A DNA stretch of 64,000 nucleotides from positions 186,001-250,000 of the forward strand of contig NZ_JAMBOE010000006.1 of NCBI RefSeq assembly GCF_023715465.1, read 5' to 3'. The translations under genes and the position numbers were made by a program. Positions 17,432-27,442 of the stretch are shown here, in pieces. Each line of letters begins with the position of its first letter. The stretch's first letter is position 1. The notes under the pieces are model-generated. The model saw nothing but the letters and a program-made list of their open reading frames with translations, made no database searches and had not been told where the DNA came from. The DNA comes from Paenibacillus macerans (lineage in GTDB: Bacteria; Bacillota; Bacilli; Paenibacillales; Paenibacillaceae).

Positions 17432-18531
17432 ATGATGATAATATATGGTGCTTCCAAGAGTGGGGAAATAGCCTACCATTATCTTACTGCTCAGAAAGGA
17501 ATCAAAATAATTGGATTTATAGATAAACATTTTGATTGCACATACAAAGAAATCTCTGGGGAAAAATACCTGTATTTTCCTCAATTGAAGAGATACCTGC
17601 AACGTTTAAGGAGAAAGGCAAGAGAATACTTGTTGCAGTTGGTTCATATGAAGTAGCTCAACAAATAAAAAAAGAGTTATCTGAGTTAACTAGCATTTCC
17701 TTAAGTACGATATATGATATTGACTTTGAGGGGGGACTAATTGGGAGATTAAATAATCCTCACAGTACAGTAGAGCTAATTAAATTATGTCTCAACACTT
17801 TTAATATAGACTCGTTGGTTCTAGGGGATAAAAATAATATTTCCATGAGACGTACAGTTGATGAAGGGATTACTTTTCTAATGACCTCTCATTACCACGG
17901 TTATTCGCATGAATTAGTCAGTTATATCCAAGATCAATAGAGTGGGAAATTTGCTTTCGATATTGGTGCTAATCATGGATACGTTACTAGTGCTTTAGCA
18001 AGCAAATACGACAGAGTATTTGCATTTGAACCATCATTGGATAATTTTAGAGTTCTGCACGATACAATAAGTCTAAATAAACATCAAAACGTAGTTTTCG
18101 AAAAATTCGCTTGTTCTTCCTATGATGGTGAAGCAGATTTTTATGAATTTAGTTCGCACAGCCACCATTCTTTGGGCGATACTAAAATAAAATTACCTGA
18201 GAGAATAGTAAAGGTTAAAACGATAACGTTGGATTCTTATTGCCAAGCTAATAAAATCAGCGAAATCAGCTTATTAAAAATCGATGTTGAAGGTTTCGAA
18301 TTAGATGTACTATTAGGGGCATCTAAGCTGATAAATGAGAGAAGAATTAAACATATTATTTTTGAATTTAATCCATTAGTTGCTCATAACCTGAATAAAA
18401 GTGTTAGTGAAACTTTTGATTTTCTTATAAATATGAATTTCGAGATTTATACGTTAAAAGGTGAAAGACTAAAAAAGGCACCTGAAAGTTCAGATATTGT
18501 AGATTTATTGGCAATTAGTAAAGCTAAATAG
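17432..18531 (+). pseudogene. Broken FkbM-type methyltransferase with N-terminal Rossmann module
   Basis: Three pieces form one ancestral gene. It begins at ATG 17432 (MMIIYGASKSGEIAYHYL) after AGGGGGAAC. At a G/A run (17558-17566) the reading must change frame to continue with KIPVFSSIEEIPATF. That frame then hits TAG at 17938-17940 and continues in the same frame directly with SGKFAFDIGANHGYVTSALA, the FkbM SAM-binding motif, to the stop at 18531, including LLKIDVEGFELDVLLGAS. The layout (sugar-nucleotide-type Rossmann module, linker, FkbM methyltransferase) is the same as in the intact gene at 31196-32338. A frameshift plus a nonsense codon means it is probably dead; a separately translated C-terminal piece from ATG 18037 would lack the SAM loop. 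Confidence 0.75.
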
Positions 18532-18541
18532 GGGTGAACAA

Positions 18542-19426
18542 ATGAAAGGATTTGAAAATAAAAGTTTTATTTTTTGGGGAACAAGCTCCTTAGGAAAGCA
18601 AATATTAAATCACATATTTTTGCTAAAATTGAAAATAAATGTTGATTTTTTTGTGGACAATGATAAATCGAAAGAAGGAAAGAAGATATTCGACAAGTTG
18701 ATTGTGCACTCTAGTGAAATTCAATTTCTAAAAAAGTCAAATCAACTAATAATAATATGTAGTTCATTCGAGAAAGAGATCTCGGAGCAACTTGATGAGT
18801 TGGGTTTTCAAAATTCTATAGATTACATTTCATTTCGACAGTTTAACGATTTTACAGAGTATTTAATAGCAAAAGAAAAGATTGATTTTAATGATGAACT
18901 GAAGGTTATTATCGGTGCACATGATACTTATCAGCCAGGTTGGATTGCAACCAATGAGTCCTACTTAAATTTATTAATTAAAGATGATTGGAACGCTTTA
19001 TTTGGAACGAAAAAAATAAACTCAATTTTAGCTGAACATGTATGGGAGCACCTTACCTTTGAAGAAGGTGCTATTGCTGCGCGCCATTGTTTTGAACAAC
19101 TCAAGGAGGGCGGGAAACTTCGTATCGCAATACCTGATGGCTATCACCCTGACCCTTACTATATTCAATGGATAAAGCCTAACGGCTATGGTCATGGCTC
19201 TGATGATCATAAAGAAATATATAATTATAAAATCTTAGAGGAAATATTGCTTAAAGCGGGTTTTACCAGTATTAATAAGCTAGAATATTTCGATGAGTTT
19301 GGTAATTTTCATGAAAAGGCATGGAGTATTGAAGATGGATTTATTAAAAGGAGCAAAAAATTTGACTCCAGAAATTGGAGAGGGGATATTGTATACTCAT
19401 CATTAATTGTTGACGCAGTTAAATGA
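18542..19426 (+). CDS. Rossmann module fused to a SAM methyltransferase-like domain
   Basis: A 294-residue two-part protein. Residues 8-105 form a small Rossmann-type module (FIFWGTSSLGKQIL, then FFVDNDKSKEG and LIIICSSFEKEI), also found in other proteins of this island. Residues 120-290 resemble a methyltransferase type 11 domain of the kind with the EHVWEHLTFEEG helix and LKEGGKLRIAIPDGYHPDP. The classical glycine-rich SAM loop is weak, as in related sugar or predicted-SAM proteins. ATG 18542 follows GGGGTGAAC. Substrate unknown; methylation of a glycan sugar is inferred from context. Confidence 0.65.
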   Translation: MKGFENKSFIFWGTSSLGKQILNHIFLLKLKINVDFFVDNDKSKEGKKIFDKLIVHSSEIQFLKKSNQLIIICSSFEKEISEQLDELGFQNSIDYISFRQFNDFTEYLIAKEKIDFNDELKVIIGAHDTYQPGWIATNESYLNLLIKDDWNALFGTKKINSILAEHVWEHLTFEEGAIAARHCFEQLKEGGKLRIAIPDGYHPDPYYIQWIKPNGYGHGSDDHKEIYNYKILEEILLKAGFTSINKLEYFDEFGNFHEKAWSIEDGFIKRSKKFDSRNWRGDIVYSSLIVDAVK

Positions 19427-19512
19427 GTCCTAGAATAAGCAGTGTGGCATCCAAGAGTTAACGCAATTTTACATGCCTATAATTAGGAGAGTTATGATCG
19501 GGGGGAATCAAA

Positions 19513-20751
19513 TTGACAAAGCCAGTAGCATTCATAATATTTAATCGTCCTGATAAAACTGCCATTGTTTTCGAAAAAATTCGCAAGTATTCACCAAAAC
19601 AGTTGTTTGTTATTGCGGATGGTCCTAGACCACATAAAGAACACGACGTTCAATTGTGTGAAGAAACGCGAGCCGTGATCCAGGTTGATTGGGATTGTGA
19701 TGTGAAGTATTTCTATGCTGAGGAGAACTTAGGTTGTCAGAGACGTATCTCATCAGGACTCGATGAAGTATTTAAGCATGTGGAAGATGCCATAATTCTA
19801 GAAGATGATTGTGTTCCAAGCGAGGATTTTTTTGAATTTTGTGAGGAATTACTAGATAGATATAAACATAATGACAAAATAACCGGTATATCAGGAAGTA
19901 ACTTTCAGCAAAAAAATCATTACTATAAACCTGAATTCAGTTACTATTTTTCTTTGTTTTTTCATTGCACAGGTTGGGCGACATGGAGAAGAGCTTGGCA
20001 GTTAAGAGATATGCGTATGCTTGATTGGCCTTCTTATAGACAGTCAGATAATTTTGAAAAAATATGTTATGATCCATTTTTTAGAAAATACTGGACGAAT
20101 ATATTCGACCAAACATATGAAGGGAAGATAGATAGTTGGGCGTATCCATTTCTATTCACTTCATGGTCTCGCAATGCTTACGGTATTATACCCTCTGTTA
20201 ATTTAATCAGTGATATTGGCTTTGACGAAAGTGCTACATATACAACAGTGTATAACGATTTGGAAGCCAATTTACCAACATATCCCATTAATTTCCCTTT
20301 AGAGCATCCAGATGTTATAGAGCGGAATAGAATGTATGATTTCTTTACCTGTGAAATGATATATAAAATCAATGCATTAAAGCAACAGGCAATAACAGAT
20401 CAAAATAAGCTGAAAACAGTAAACAAATTGATCCTTAAGAACGACTATGAAAATTATATTTTTTTTCAGAGAACTATATATATTTTTGGATATGGTGAAT
20501 ACGGAATACTGTTAAAAAAAATATTAGAAATAAAGGAAATAAAAATAAGTAGTTTTCTAACAAGTTATAACCCTTCTCCTAACATCCTGGTGGAAGGTAC
20601 TCCGGTTAAATCCATAGATGACCTTGTTCTCAATACCCCTTCGACAATTTTGATTTCGATAGAGGGTGGACATGATGTCAGTATCATAAATGAACTAAAA
20701 AACAAATTTAAGGGTTATGACCTGGAAATTATAAGCTGGAAAGATTTGTAG
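19513..20751 (+). CDS. GT-A glycosyltransferase with C-terminal Rossmann module
   Basis: Residues 1-290 form a GT2-like glycosyltransferase: PVAFIIFNRPDKTAIVFEKI at the start, FVIADGPRPHK, and the acidic metal-binding AIILEDDCVPSEDFFEF (about residues 93-109), then FFHCTGWATWRRAWQ. This resembles the HlpA-type family of polysaccharide clusters. Residues 325-412 are a Rossmann-type module (IYIFGYGEYGILLKKIL, then STILISIEGGHD) shared with other island proteins. The start is TTG 19513 after GGGGGAATC. Acceptor and donor unknown. Confidence 0.75.
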   Translation: MTKPVAFIIFNRPDKTAIVFEKIRKYSPKQLFVIADGPRPHKEHDVQLCEETRAVIQVDWDCDVKYFYAEENLGCQRRISSGLDEVFKHVEDAIILEDDCVPSEDFFEFCEELLDRYKHNDKITGISGSNFQQKNHYYKPEFSYYFSLFFHCTGWATWRRAWQLRDMRMLDWPSYRQSDNFEKICYDPFFRKYWTNIFDQTYEGKIDSWAYPFLFTSWSRNAYGIIPSVNLISDIGFDESATYTTVYNDLEANLPTYPINFPLEHPDVIERNRMYDFFTCEMIYKINALKQQAITDQNKLKTVNKLILKNDYENYIFFQRTIYIFGYGEYGILLKKILEIKEIKISSFLTSYNPSPNILVEGTPVKSIDDLVLNTPSTILISIEGGHDVSIINELKNKFKGYDLEIISWKDL

Positions 20752-20808
20752 CATTGTGCTTAGGGGAATAACTAGAGCTGCGTAAGTATTCTACCTAGGA
20801 GGGGACTA

Positions 20809-21444
20809 GTGCGAGTGAACAACGGCATAGGGATTTTTGGTTCTTCTAGTCAAGCACGTGAAGTTGCTGATATTTGCCTGGAAATAGGGTTCAAGAATAT
20901 TTTGTTTATAGATACTAAAGAAGGTAAAGATCCGATCACAGGAATTGAGATTGTAAGTGAGTCCAACGTTAATGAGTATTATGAAAAATACTCGTTTGTG
21001 ATTGGAGTAGGGGACGGAACGATCAGAAAAAAAATATATAGAAAATTTAATAACCTTAAATTCATAAATATTATACATCCTAGTGCGACGTTTGGAAGGA
21101 TGCAATTAAATGAGTTGCAAAGACATAAAGGGAATATAGTTGGTGCAGGCGTTAGGTTCTCAAATAATATAAAAATGGGTGATTTCGGGTTGTTTAATTC
21201 TAATGCAACGATTGCCCATGATTGTATCATTGAAGACTTTGTAACCATTTCACCAGGTGCAAACATAGCTGGCAATGTGCATCTCCATGAAGAGGCATTT
21301 ATAGGGATTGGAGCAACAGTGATTCAAGGGAAAAGCGTGCACGAAAAATTACATGTTGGTCCTAACTCAATTGTTGGGGCGGGAGCAGTTGTCATTCATA
21401 ATATTGCTCCTAATGCAATAGTAAAAGGAATACCTGCCAAGTAA
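20809..21444 (+). CDS. PglD/PerB-like sugar N-acyltransferase
   Basis: Left-handed beta-helix acyltransferase with the PglD architecture: an N-terminal nucleotide-sugar-binding Rossmann domain (IGIFGSSSQAREVADICLE) and C-terminal hexapeptide repeats from about residue 100, with the catalytic-type His in NSNATIAHDCIIEDF. These enzymes transfer an acetyl group from acetyl-CoA to the 4-amino group of a nucleotide-activated sugar. The next gene is a 4-aminotransferase, so together they should make a 4-acylamido-4,6-dideoxy sugar, possibly GDP-N-acetylperosamine given gmd and manC nearby. The start is GTG 20809 or GTG 20815; AGGAGGGG lies just before. Confidence 0.85.
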   Translation: MRVNNGIGIFGSSSQAREVADICLEIGFKNILFIDTKEGKDPITGIEIVSESNVNEYYEKYSFVIGVGDGTIRKKIYRKFNNLKFINIIHPSATFGRMQLNELQRHKGNIVGAGVRFSNNIKMGDFGLFNSNATIAHDCIIEDFVTISPGANIAGNVHLHEEAFIGIGATVIQGKSVHEKLHVGPNSIVGAGAVVIHNIAPNAIVKGIPAK

Positions 21445-21483
21445 AATCATTCAACAAGTCAACTAGATTGGAGAAAGAGAATA

Positions 21484-22584
21484 ATGATCAAAATTCCAGT
21501 TTATGAGCCTGCATTAGATGGAAATGAGAAAAAATATGTAATGGATTGCTTGGAATCAAATTGGATATCTTCAAAAGGACAATATGTTCACAGATTTGAG
21601 GATCATTTTTCGAGCTATGTGGGCACCCAATATGCTGTAAGTACCTCCAATGGCACTACGGCGCTGCATTTAGCTATGCTGGCATTAGGAATAGGTAAAG
21701 GGGATGAGATCATTGTTCCAACATTGACCTATATATCCTCGGTGAATTGTATTAGATACGTTGGGGCCACGCCTGTTTTTGTAGATAGTGACCCGGAAAA
21801 TTGGCAATTAGATTTAGAGCAGGTAAAAAAGAAAATTAATATAAGAACTAAAGCAGTTATAGCAGTACATTTATATGGAAATGCATGTGATTTAGAGGAA
21901 TTAAGAAATATATGTAATAAGCATAATATATTTTTAGTAGAAGATTGCGCAGAAGCAATAGGAACGTATTCTAATAATAAGCATGTAGGAACGTTCGGCG
22001 ACATTTCTACATTTAGTTTTTTTGGTAATAAAACCATAACGACCGGGGAAGGAGGAATGGTTTGCACTAATAATCTTACTTTAAAAGAACGTATAGAATT
22101 GTTCAAAGGGCAGGGAGTTTCGAAGAATATAGAGTATTGGCATGAGGTGGTTGGTTATAATTACAGAATGACCAACATTTGTGCGGCAATTGGACTTGCG
22201 CAATTGGAGAGAGTAGAATCTATTCTCATGAAAAAAAGGGAGATAGCAGATCAGTATAAGCAGGAACTTAAGGAATTACCTATGGACTTCGCAGATGATA
22301 AAAATGTAATGAATTCACATTGGATGGTTTCAGTAGTTTTAGAAAACGAAGATTATCGCGATTTATTAAGAAGTCATCTATATCAATTTGGCATAGAAAC
22401 GCGTCCTTTTTTTCATCCGATACATCTTATGGATATGTATAAAAATGAAGGCTCATCTCATAACTACCCTAATGCGCTTAAATTAAGCAAAAGTGGGATT
22501 AACTTGCCTAGTTCTCCTTTGCTTAGTCAAGAAAAAATAACATATATATGTAACGTAATAAAAGACTTCTATAGGACGAGGTAA
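21484..22584 (+). CDS. DegT/DnrJ aminotransferase, perosamine-synthase-like
   Basis: PLP-dependent sugar aminotransferase, 366 residues. Internal aldimine Lys in FFGNKTITTGEGGM (about residues 180-193), PLP phosphate contacts in TSNGTTALHLAM (residues 53-64), and VEDCAEAIG. The start IPVYEPALDGNEKKYVMDCL and ESNWISSKGQYV are typical of GDP-perosamine synthases (RfbE/Per), which aminate GDP-4-keto-6-deoxymannose. The supplier enzyme Gmd is encoded 1.7 kb downstream. The exact substrate is inferred from context, not from specific residues. Confidence 0.85.
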   Translation: MIKIPVYEPALDGNEKKYVMDCLESNWISSKGQYVHRFEDHFSSYVGTQYAVSTSNGTTALHLAMLALGIGKGDEIIVPTLTYISSVNCIRYVGATPVFVDSDPENWQLDLEQVKKKINIRTKAVIAVHLYGNACDLEELRNICNKHNIFLVEDCAEAIGTYSNNKHVGTFGDISTFSFFGNKTITTGEGGMVCTNNLTLKERIELFKGQGVSKNIEYWHEVVGYNYRMTNICAAIGLAQLERVESILMKKREIADQYKQELKELPMDFADDKNVMNSHWMVSVVLENEDYRDLLRSHLYQFGIETRPFFHPIHLMDMYKNEGSSHNYPNALKLSKSGINLPSSPLLSQEKITYICNVIKDFYRTR

Positions 22585-22586
22585 GT

Positions 22587-24311
22587 ATGGAAAAATTCAA
22601 AATCTGTTTGATACCTAATACTATGTTTTCTTGGAACGGTGGAAAGGATTTTGTCTTTTATTTGCTTTCTGGATTGGTCCAAAGTGATATAAAAGTAAAA
22701 CTGGAATTGAGTATTATTGGTACAAGAAATGATAAAACTATATTAAATGAGTTTATTGATCAGTTTAAGATAGAATTTACTGAAGTGGATGGGGTAAGTA
22801 AAGATGGAGTATATCAAATCGTAAAGGATAAGAGAATAGATGTGATTTTTTCCTTCCAAACACATTTGGGTAAATTTATGCCTGTTCCTTGGGTTGGATA
22901 CCTTCCAGACTTTCAACATAAATATTTACCATCCAATTTTAGTGAACGAGAAGTAATTTATCGTGATGAATTTTATTCCCAGATGCTGAAGGACTCCGAT
23001 GGAATAATTGTGAATTCTCTGGATACGAAGCATGACATTTTCAAATTTTTGATGCAAAACATTAATAACGTATATTCCTTGCCTTTTGTACCTTTTCTGA
23101 AAAATGGATACGAAGAGTTTTTGAATGAAGATATTGATAAAGAATTTGAACATTTGATAGGAACTAAATATTTTATGATTTCCAATCAATTTTGGAAGCA
23201 TAAGAATCATATGCTTGCCTTTAAAGCAATGAAATTGTTTTACGAGAATAATACGCATCTATCTAACATTCGATTAGTATGCACTGGAGATTTAACTGAC
23301 TATAGGGATCTAACATATACTAATGAACTATTGGAATATATCAATGAGAACAGCCTAAATAATAAAATAATACTGTTGGGGTTAATTTCAAAAAAAGATC
23401 AGATTCAATTGCTGAATCAATGCATTGCCGTAATTCAACCCACACTGTTTGAGGGCGGACCTGGTGGAGGAGCGACATACGATGCATTATCACTAAATAA
23501 GACAGTGATTTTATCAGATATTAAAGTGAACAAAGAGATTAACAATTCTAATGTTATCTTTTTTAATAGCAATTCAGTTAGCGACTTAGAAAAAGCTATG
23601 AACAAGGCTTTAGCTATGCAAAGTGTTTCATCATCTAATAACCAAATAAATCATGAAGCGAATAGACTTGAATTAGGAACAGCCCTATTTAATGCTTTTG
23701 ATAATATTCGAAAAAAAGGTAGAAATATAAGTAGTGATATTGAGGGGGAAGTAATAAATTATAGTTATTTCGATTCGCGAATTTTCCAATCCTGTAGACT
23801 TAATGAAAAAATAGTTACTAATGATAGGCAAGGGAAAATTTCTTCAGTGTTACTTTTGGATAAAGATCAAAATGCTTTTTATAGGTCGGTTTCTTCCGGC
23901 TATTTTTATAATATTTTTTCTTCACAAATATCCTTTGATTCGACTAATTTAAATATAATGGAACAAGTAGAAGAAGATTTGTTCTCTATACCGATTTCTC
24001 ACTATGTTGAAAAGTATGTTCTTCAATCTGTGAATAGAAGTGATATCTTATATATTTATGCCGATGGTGGACATACAGAAAGGTTATTAAAAAATGTAGA
24101 CTTTTCAAATTACAACTTAAAAGGGGTTATTTCCAAAAAGAATGATGGTGGGGTTATAGGGGGATATCCCATTATCTCTTACAATCAAAATTTAATGCAA
24201 GAAAACTGTTATATCTTAATTTCATCAGCTAGCTATGAAAGGGAAATATACGGAGAACTGATGAAGGCTAAAATTCCATGCAATAAAATTTTAAGAATAT
24301 ATGGGGATTGA
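22587..24311 (+). CDS. GT4-type glycosyltransferase with C-terminal Rossmann module
   Basis: A 574-residue protein. Residues 1-380 look like a GT-B fold transferase of the GT4 group: [15 protein letters not shown], the [15 protein letters not shown] donor-domain start, and the E-x7-E-like [18 protein letters not shown] (about residues 288-305). Residues 385-480 are poorly assigned. Residues 485-574 form the small Rossmann-type module ([17 protein letters not shown] ... VISKKND ... [15 protein letters not shown]). It starts 2 bases after the aminotransferase stop. AT-rich compared with its downstream neighbours. Confidence 0.75.
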   Translation: MEKFKICLIPNTMFSWNGGKDFVFYLLSGLVQSDIKVKLELSIIGTRNDKTILNEFIDQFKIEFTEVDGVSKDGVYQIVKDKRIDVIFSFQTHLGKFMPVPWVGYLPDFQHKYLPSNFSEREVIYRDEFYSQMLKDSDGIIVNSLDTKHDIFKFLMQNINNVYSLPFVPFLKNGYEEFLNEDIDKEFEHLIGTKYFMISNQFWKHKNHMLAFKAMKLFYENNTHLSNIRLVCTGDLTDYRDLTYTNELLEYINENSLNNKIILLGLISKKDQIQLLNQCIAVIQPTLFEGGPGGGATYDALSLNKTVILSDIKVNKEINNSNVIFFNSNSVSDLEKAMNKALAMQSVSSSNNQINHEANRLELGTALFNAFDNIRKKGRNISSDIEGEVINYSYFDSRIFQSCRLNEKIVTNDRQGKISSVLLLDKDQNAFYRSVSSGYFYNIFSSQISFDSTNLNIMEQVEEDLFSIPISHYVEKYVLQSVNRSDILYIYADGGHTERLLKNVDFSNYNLKGVISKKNDGGVIGGYPIISYNQNLMQENCYILISSASYEREIYGELMKAKIPCNKILRIYGD

Positions 24312-24322
24312 ATGGTGGAATT

Positions 24323-25366
24323 ATGAAAACAGCACTTATCACTGGAGTAACAGGGCAAGATGGAGCTTATCTTATAAATTTATTATTGGATAAGGGATAT
24401 GAAGTGCATGGATTAATTAGACGTGCTTCGATTGAACGGTATGATCGAATAGAGCAATATTTAGTACATCCCAGAGTAAAGCTTCATTATGGGGACATGA
24501 CCGACTCAGCAAACCTTATCCGATTAATGGCAGAAATAAGACCGGATGAAGTATACAATCTGGCAGCAATGAGTCATGTCAAGGTCTCTTTTGATACTCC
24601 GGAGTATACGGCAAATGCAGACGGGATTGGTACTTTGCGTTTGCTTGAGGCCATCCGTATTTTAGGATTAGAACAGAAAACAAAGATCTATCAGGCTTCT
24701 ACAAGTGAGCTATACGGGAAGGTACAAGAGACACCTCAATCTGAATCTACGCCCTTCTATCCGCGTAGCCCGTATGCAGCAGCCAAAATATACGCCTACT
24801 GGATTACGATTAACTATCGTGAGGCGTACAATATGTTTGCTTGCAACGGCATATTGTTTAATCACGAATCTCCTATGCGAGGTGAGACCTTTGTGACTCG
24901 CAAAATTACAATGGCGGTAGCTAATATTAAGTATGGCCATCAGGATTGTCTATACTTAGGGAACCTGGACGCCAAACGTGATTGGGGTTATGCAGGAGAT
25001 TATGTTGAGGCGATGTGGCTGATGCTGCAACAGGATATTCCGCAAGATTTTGTTATCGCAACCGGCGAGACAAGAACAGTACGTCAATTTGTTGAATTAG
25101 CCTTTAAGGAGGCAGGGATTGATATTGAATGGCATGGGCAAGGGGTACATGAACAAGGGATTGATCCGACAACCGGAAAGGTTATTGTGGCTGTAGACCC
25201 ACAATTTTTCCGGCCTACTGAAGTAGACTTGCTGCTCGGCAATCCGGCGAAAGCAAAAAATATTCTTGGTTGGAGTCCTAAGATTAGTTTTAACGAGTTG
25301 GTAGCTATGATGGTTCAAGAGGATCTTAGAAGAACAGCGTGCAAAGGCAAACACAATTTAGCTTGA
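24323..25366 (+). CDS. gmd: GDP-mannose 4,6-dehydratase
   Basis: Converts GDP-mannose to GDP-4-keto-6-deoxymannose. NADP loop [16 protein letters not shown] (residues 7-22), [19 protein letters not shown], the [11 protein letters not shown] region carrying catalytic Thr/Ser and Glu, and [11 protein letters not shown] with the YxxxK pair. The 347-residue length is right. I use ATG 24323 rather than the upstream TTG 24308 because it gives the family N-terminus. The product can feed both fcl (next gene) and the perosamine-type aminotransferase at 21484. Confidence 0.95.
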   Translation: MKTALITGVTGQDGAYLINLLLDKGYEVHGLIRRASIERYDRIEQYLVHPRVKLHYGDMTDSANLIRLMAEIRPDEVYNLAAMSHVKVSFDTPEYTANADGIGTLRLLEAIRILGLEQKTKIYQASTSELYGKVQETPQSESTPFYPRSPYAAAKIYAYWITINYREAYNMFACNGILFNHESPMRGETFVTRKITMAVANIKYGHQDCLYLGNLDAKRDWGYAGDYVEAMWLMLQQDIPQDFVIATGETRTVRQFVELAFKEAGIDIEWHGQGVHEQGIDPTTGKVIVAVDPQFFRPTEVDLLLGNPAKAKNILGWSPKISFNELVAMMVQEDLRRTACKGKHNLA

Positions 25367-25379
25367 AAAGGTGATTGAA

Positions 25380-26336
25380 ATGCAAGCGAATTCTAAAATT
25401 TATGTAGCCGGCCATCGTGGACTGGTAGGCTCTGCTATCGTTCGAAAGTTGCAGGAGAAAGGCTACAACAACATACTGGGGAGAACTAGTCAAGAGTTGG
25501 ACTTACGTGATCAGTCGTCAGTCAGGCAACTTTTCGAGCGTGAACGGCCTGAGTATGTCTATCTGGCAGCCGCCAAAGTAGGCGGCATTCTGGCTAATTC
25601 CAATTACCCGGCACAGTTCCTGTATGATAATCTTATGATTCAATCTAATATTATTGAAGCAGCTAAGAACTATGGTGTTAAGAAGTTGCTTTTTTTAGGA
25701 AGCACGTGTATTTATCCTAAATTGGCTCCTCAGCCGCTTAAGGAAGAATACCTGCTTACGGATGAATTGGAGCCAACCAACGAGCCATACGCTATAGCGA
25801 AGATTGCTGGCATAAAAATGTGCAATGGCTACAACAGGCAATATGGTACGAACTTTCTGAGCGTCATGCCTACGAATTTATATGGTCCCAATGACAATTT
25901 TGATTTGCAGAACTCACACGTGTTGCCCGCATTAATGCGGAAAATACATGAGGCCAAAACAAACGGAAGTGAAACGGTTACCATCTGGGGCAGCGGTACA
26001 CCTTTACGTGAATTCCTACATGTAGATGATCTGGCAGATGCCTGCGTCTATCTCATGGAAAATCACTCAGCAGAGGAAATAGACACTTTCGTAAACATTG
26101 GCACTGGAAAAGAAATCTCTATTCGAGAGCTTGCAGAGCAGTTGTGTAGTATTATTGGCTTCGAGGGTACACCGGTTTATGACTCAACCAAACCAGATGG
26201 TACGCCGAGAAAAATAACCGATGTGACAAGGCTGGAACAATTAGGTTGGCGTTATACTATTGAATTAGAGGAAGGGGTTCGGGATACCTATCAATGGTAC
26301 CTTGAGCATATGGTGAACAACGATGATAGAACCTAA
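25380..26336 (+). CDS. fcl: GDP-L-fucose synthase
   Basis: Bifunctional epimerase-reductase making GDP-L-fucose from GDP-4-keto-6-deoxymannose. Visible: the NADP loop AGHRGLVGSAIVRKL, LAAAKVGGILANS, catalytic FLGSTCIYPKLAPQPL with YAIAKIAGIKMC (YxxxK), and PTNLYGPNDNFD. ATG 25380 follows AAAAGGTGA. The gene follows gmd after 13 bases and overlaps the next glycosyltransferase by 14 bases. Confidence 0.95.
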   Translation: MQANSKIYVAGHRGLVGSAIVRKLQEKGYNNILGRTSQELDLRDQSSVRQLFERERPEYVYLAAAKVGGILANSNYPAQFLYDNLMIQSNIIEAAKNYGVKKLLFLGSTCIYPKLAPQPLKEEYLLTDELEPTNEPYAIAKIAGIKMCNGYNRQYGTNFLSVMPTNLYGPNDNFDLQNSHVLPALMRKIHEAKTNGSETVTIWGSGTPLREFLHVDDLADACVYLMENHSAEEIDTFVNIGTGKEISIRELAEQLCSIIGFEGTPVYDSTKPDGTPRKITDVTRLEQLGWRYTIELEEGVRDTYQWYLEHMVNNDDRT

Positions 26337-27426
26337 AGTTTCTGTTGTTACAGTCTGTTATAATGCTGCTGACACAATCGAGCAGACCATTCAAAGTGTA
26401 CTGAACCAAAGCTATTCTAATTTGGAGTATATTATCGTGGATGGTGCATCCACAGATCATACTTTGGATATTATTCATAAATATAAGGATCGTATAAGTG
26501 CCATTATATCTGAGCCTGATCATGGGATATATGATGCCTTTAATAAGGGTGTACAATTGGCCACCGGGGATTATATTAACTTTATGAATGCGGATGATTT
26601 TTTCTCAACCGACCAAGCTGTGGCAGAGGTAGCCAATTATTTAGCGTCGAATCCTGATGTGCTCATGCTTCACGGCAACGTGAGAGTGATGAATGATGTG
26701 TTGGGGATTTGGCATATCGACGGACAGCCTATTACAGTTGATGATATGAAGAATGGAAAAATGTGCCCTCATCAATCGGTCTTCACACATAAGAAGCTTT
26801 TTGAAGAATTCGGAGGCTTTGATGTAAGATATACAATTTTGGCGGATGTCGATTTTACTATTAAATGTATCAAAAAATACGGGGCTCACTTCGCATATGT
26901 ACCAGTGGAAATAGCAGCCTTCAGGCTTGGCGGTGTAAGCACCCACATTCATCATGAAAACAGAATGTATAAAGAAAATGCAATTATTCACTTGGAGCAT
27001 TTCCAATGCATTCCTAAACAGGCTTCTGATTATTTAGATAATGTAGATATGGTCCAAAGCAGCAACCATTATCAATTATGGCTGCAAAATATACTGTTGG
27101 GCAATGCTGGCGCTGCCTCGAAGCTGCTAGCCAAGAAGCTTGATAAAGTTATCATATTCGGTACGAGAAAGCTCGCAACATTTTTATATCTTGATCTTCA
27201 GAAGCAAGGTATTGAGGTGGAATATTTCTTGGATAATGATCAGAGAATGCAAGGAAATATGATGCATAATATCCCAATTATCTCGCCCCTGGAGCTAGAT
27301 GCAACAGCCGAGTTGACTATTATTGTATCTGTTGAAAGACATTCTGTAATGAGTGAAGTAAAAGCTGCTCTAACTGAGCGATTCGCTAACGCGCAAATAT
27401 ACACTTGGCAAGAGCTTATCTCGTGA
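26323..27426 (+). CDS. GT2 glycosyltransferase with C-terminal Rossmann module
   Basis: Residues 1-255 are a family 2 glycosyltransferase of the WcaA/colanic type: VSVVTVCYNAADTIEQTI at the start, IIVDGASTDHTLDII, and the metal-binding NFMNADDFFS (about residues 86-95). Residues 278-367 form the Rossmann-type module seen elsewhere in the island (VIIFGTRKLATFLYLDL, then YFLDNDQRMQGN and TIIVSVERHSVM). It overlaps fcl by 14 bases and is followed closely by manC, so it probably uses a GDP-sugar, which is inference. Confidence 0.82.
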   Translation: MIEPKVSVVTVCYNAADTIEQTIQSVLNQSYSNLEYIIVDGASTDHTLDIIHKYKDRISAIISEPDHGIYDAFNKGVQLATGDYINFMNADDFFSTDQAVAEVANYLASNPDVLMLHGNVRVMNDVLGIWHIDGQPITVDDMKNGKMCPHQSVFTHKKLFEEFGGFDVRYTILADVDFTIKCIKKYGAHFAYVPVEIAAFRLGGVSTHIHHENRMYKENAIIHLEHFQCIPKQASDYLDNVDMVQSSNHYQLWLQNILLGNAGAASKLLAKKLDKVIIFGTRKLATFLYLDLQKQGIEVEYFLDNDQRMQGNMMHNIPIISPLELDATAELTIIVSVERHSVMSEVKAALTERFANAQIYTWQELIS

Positions 27427-27442
27427 ATCTTAGGGGAGTATT

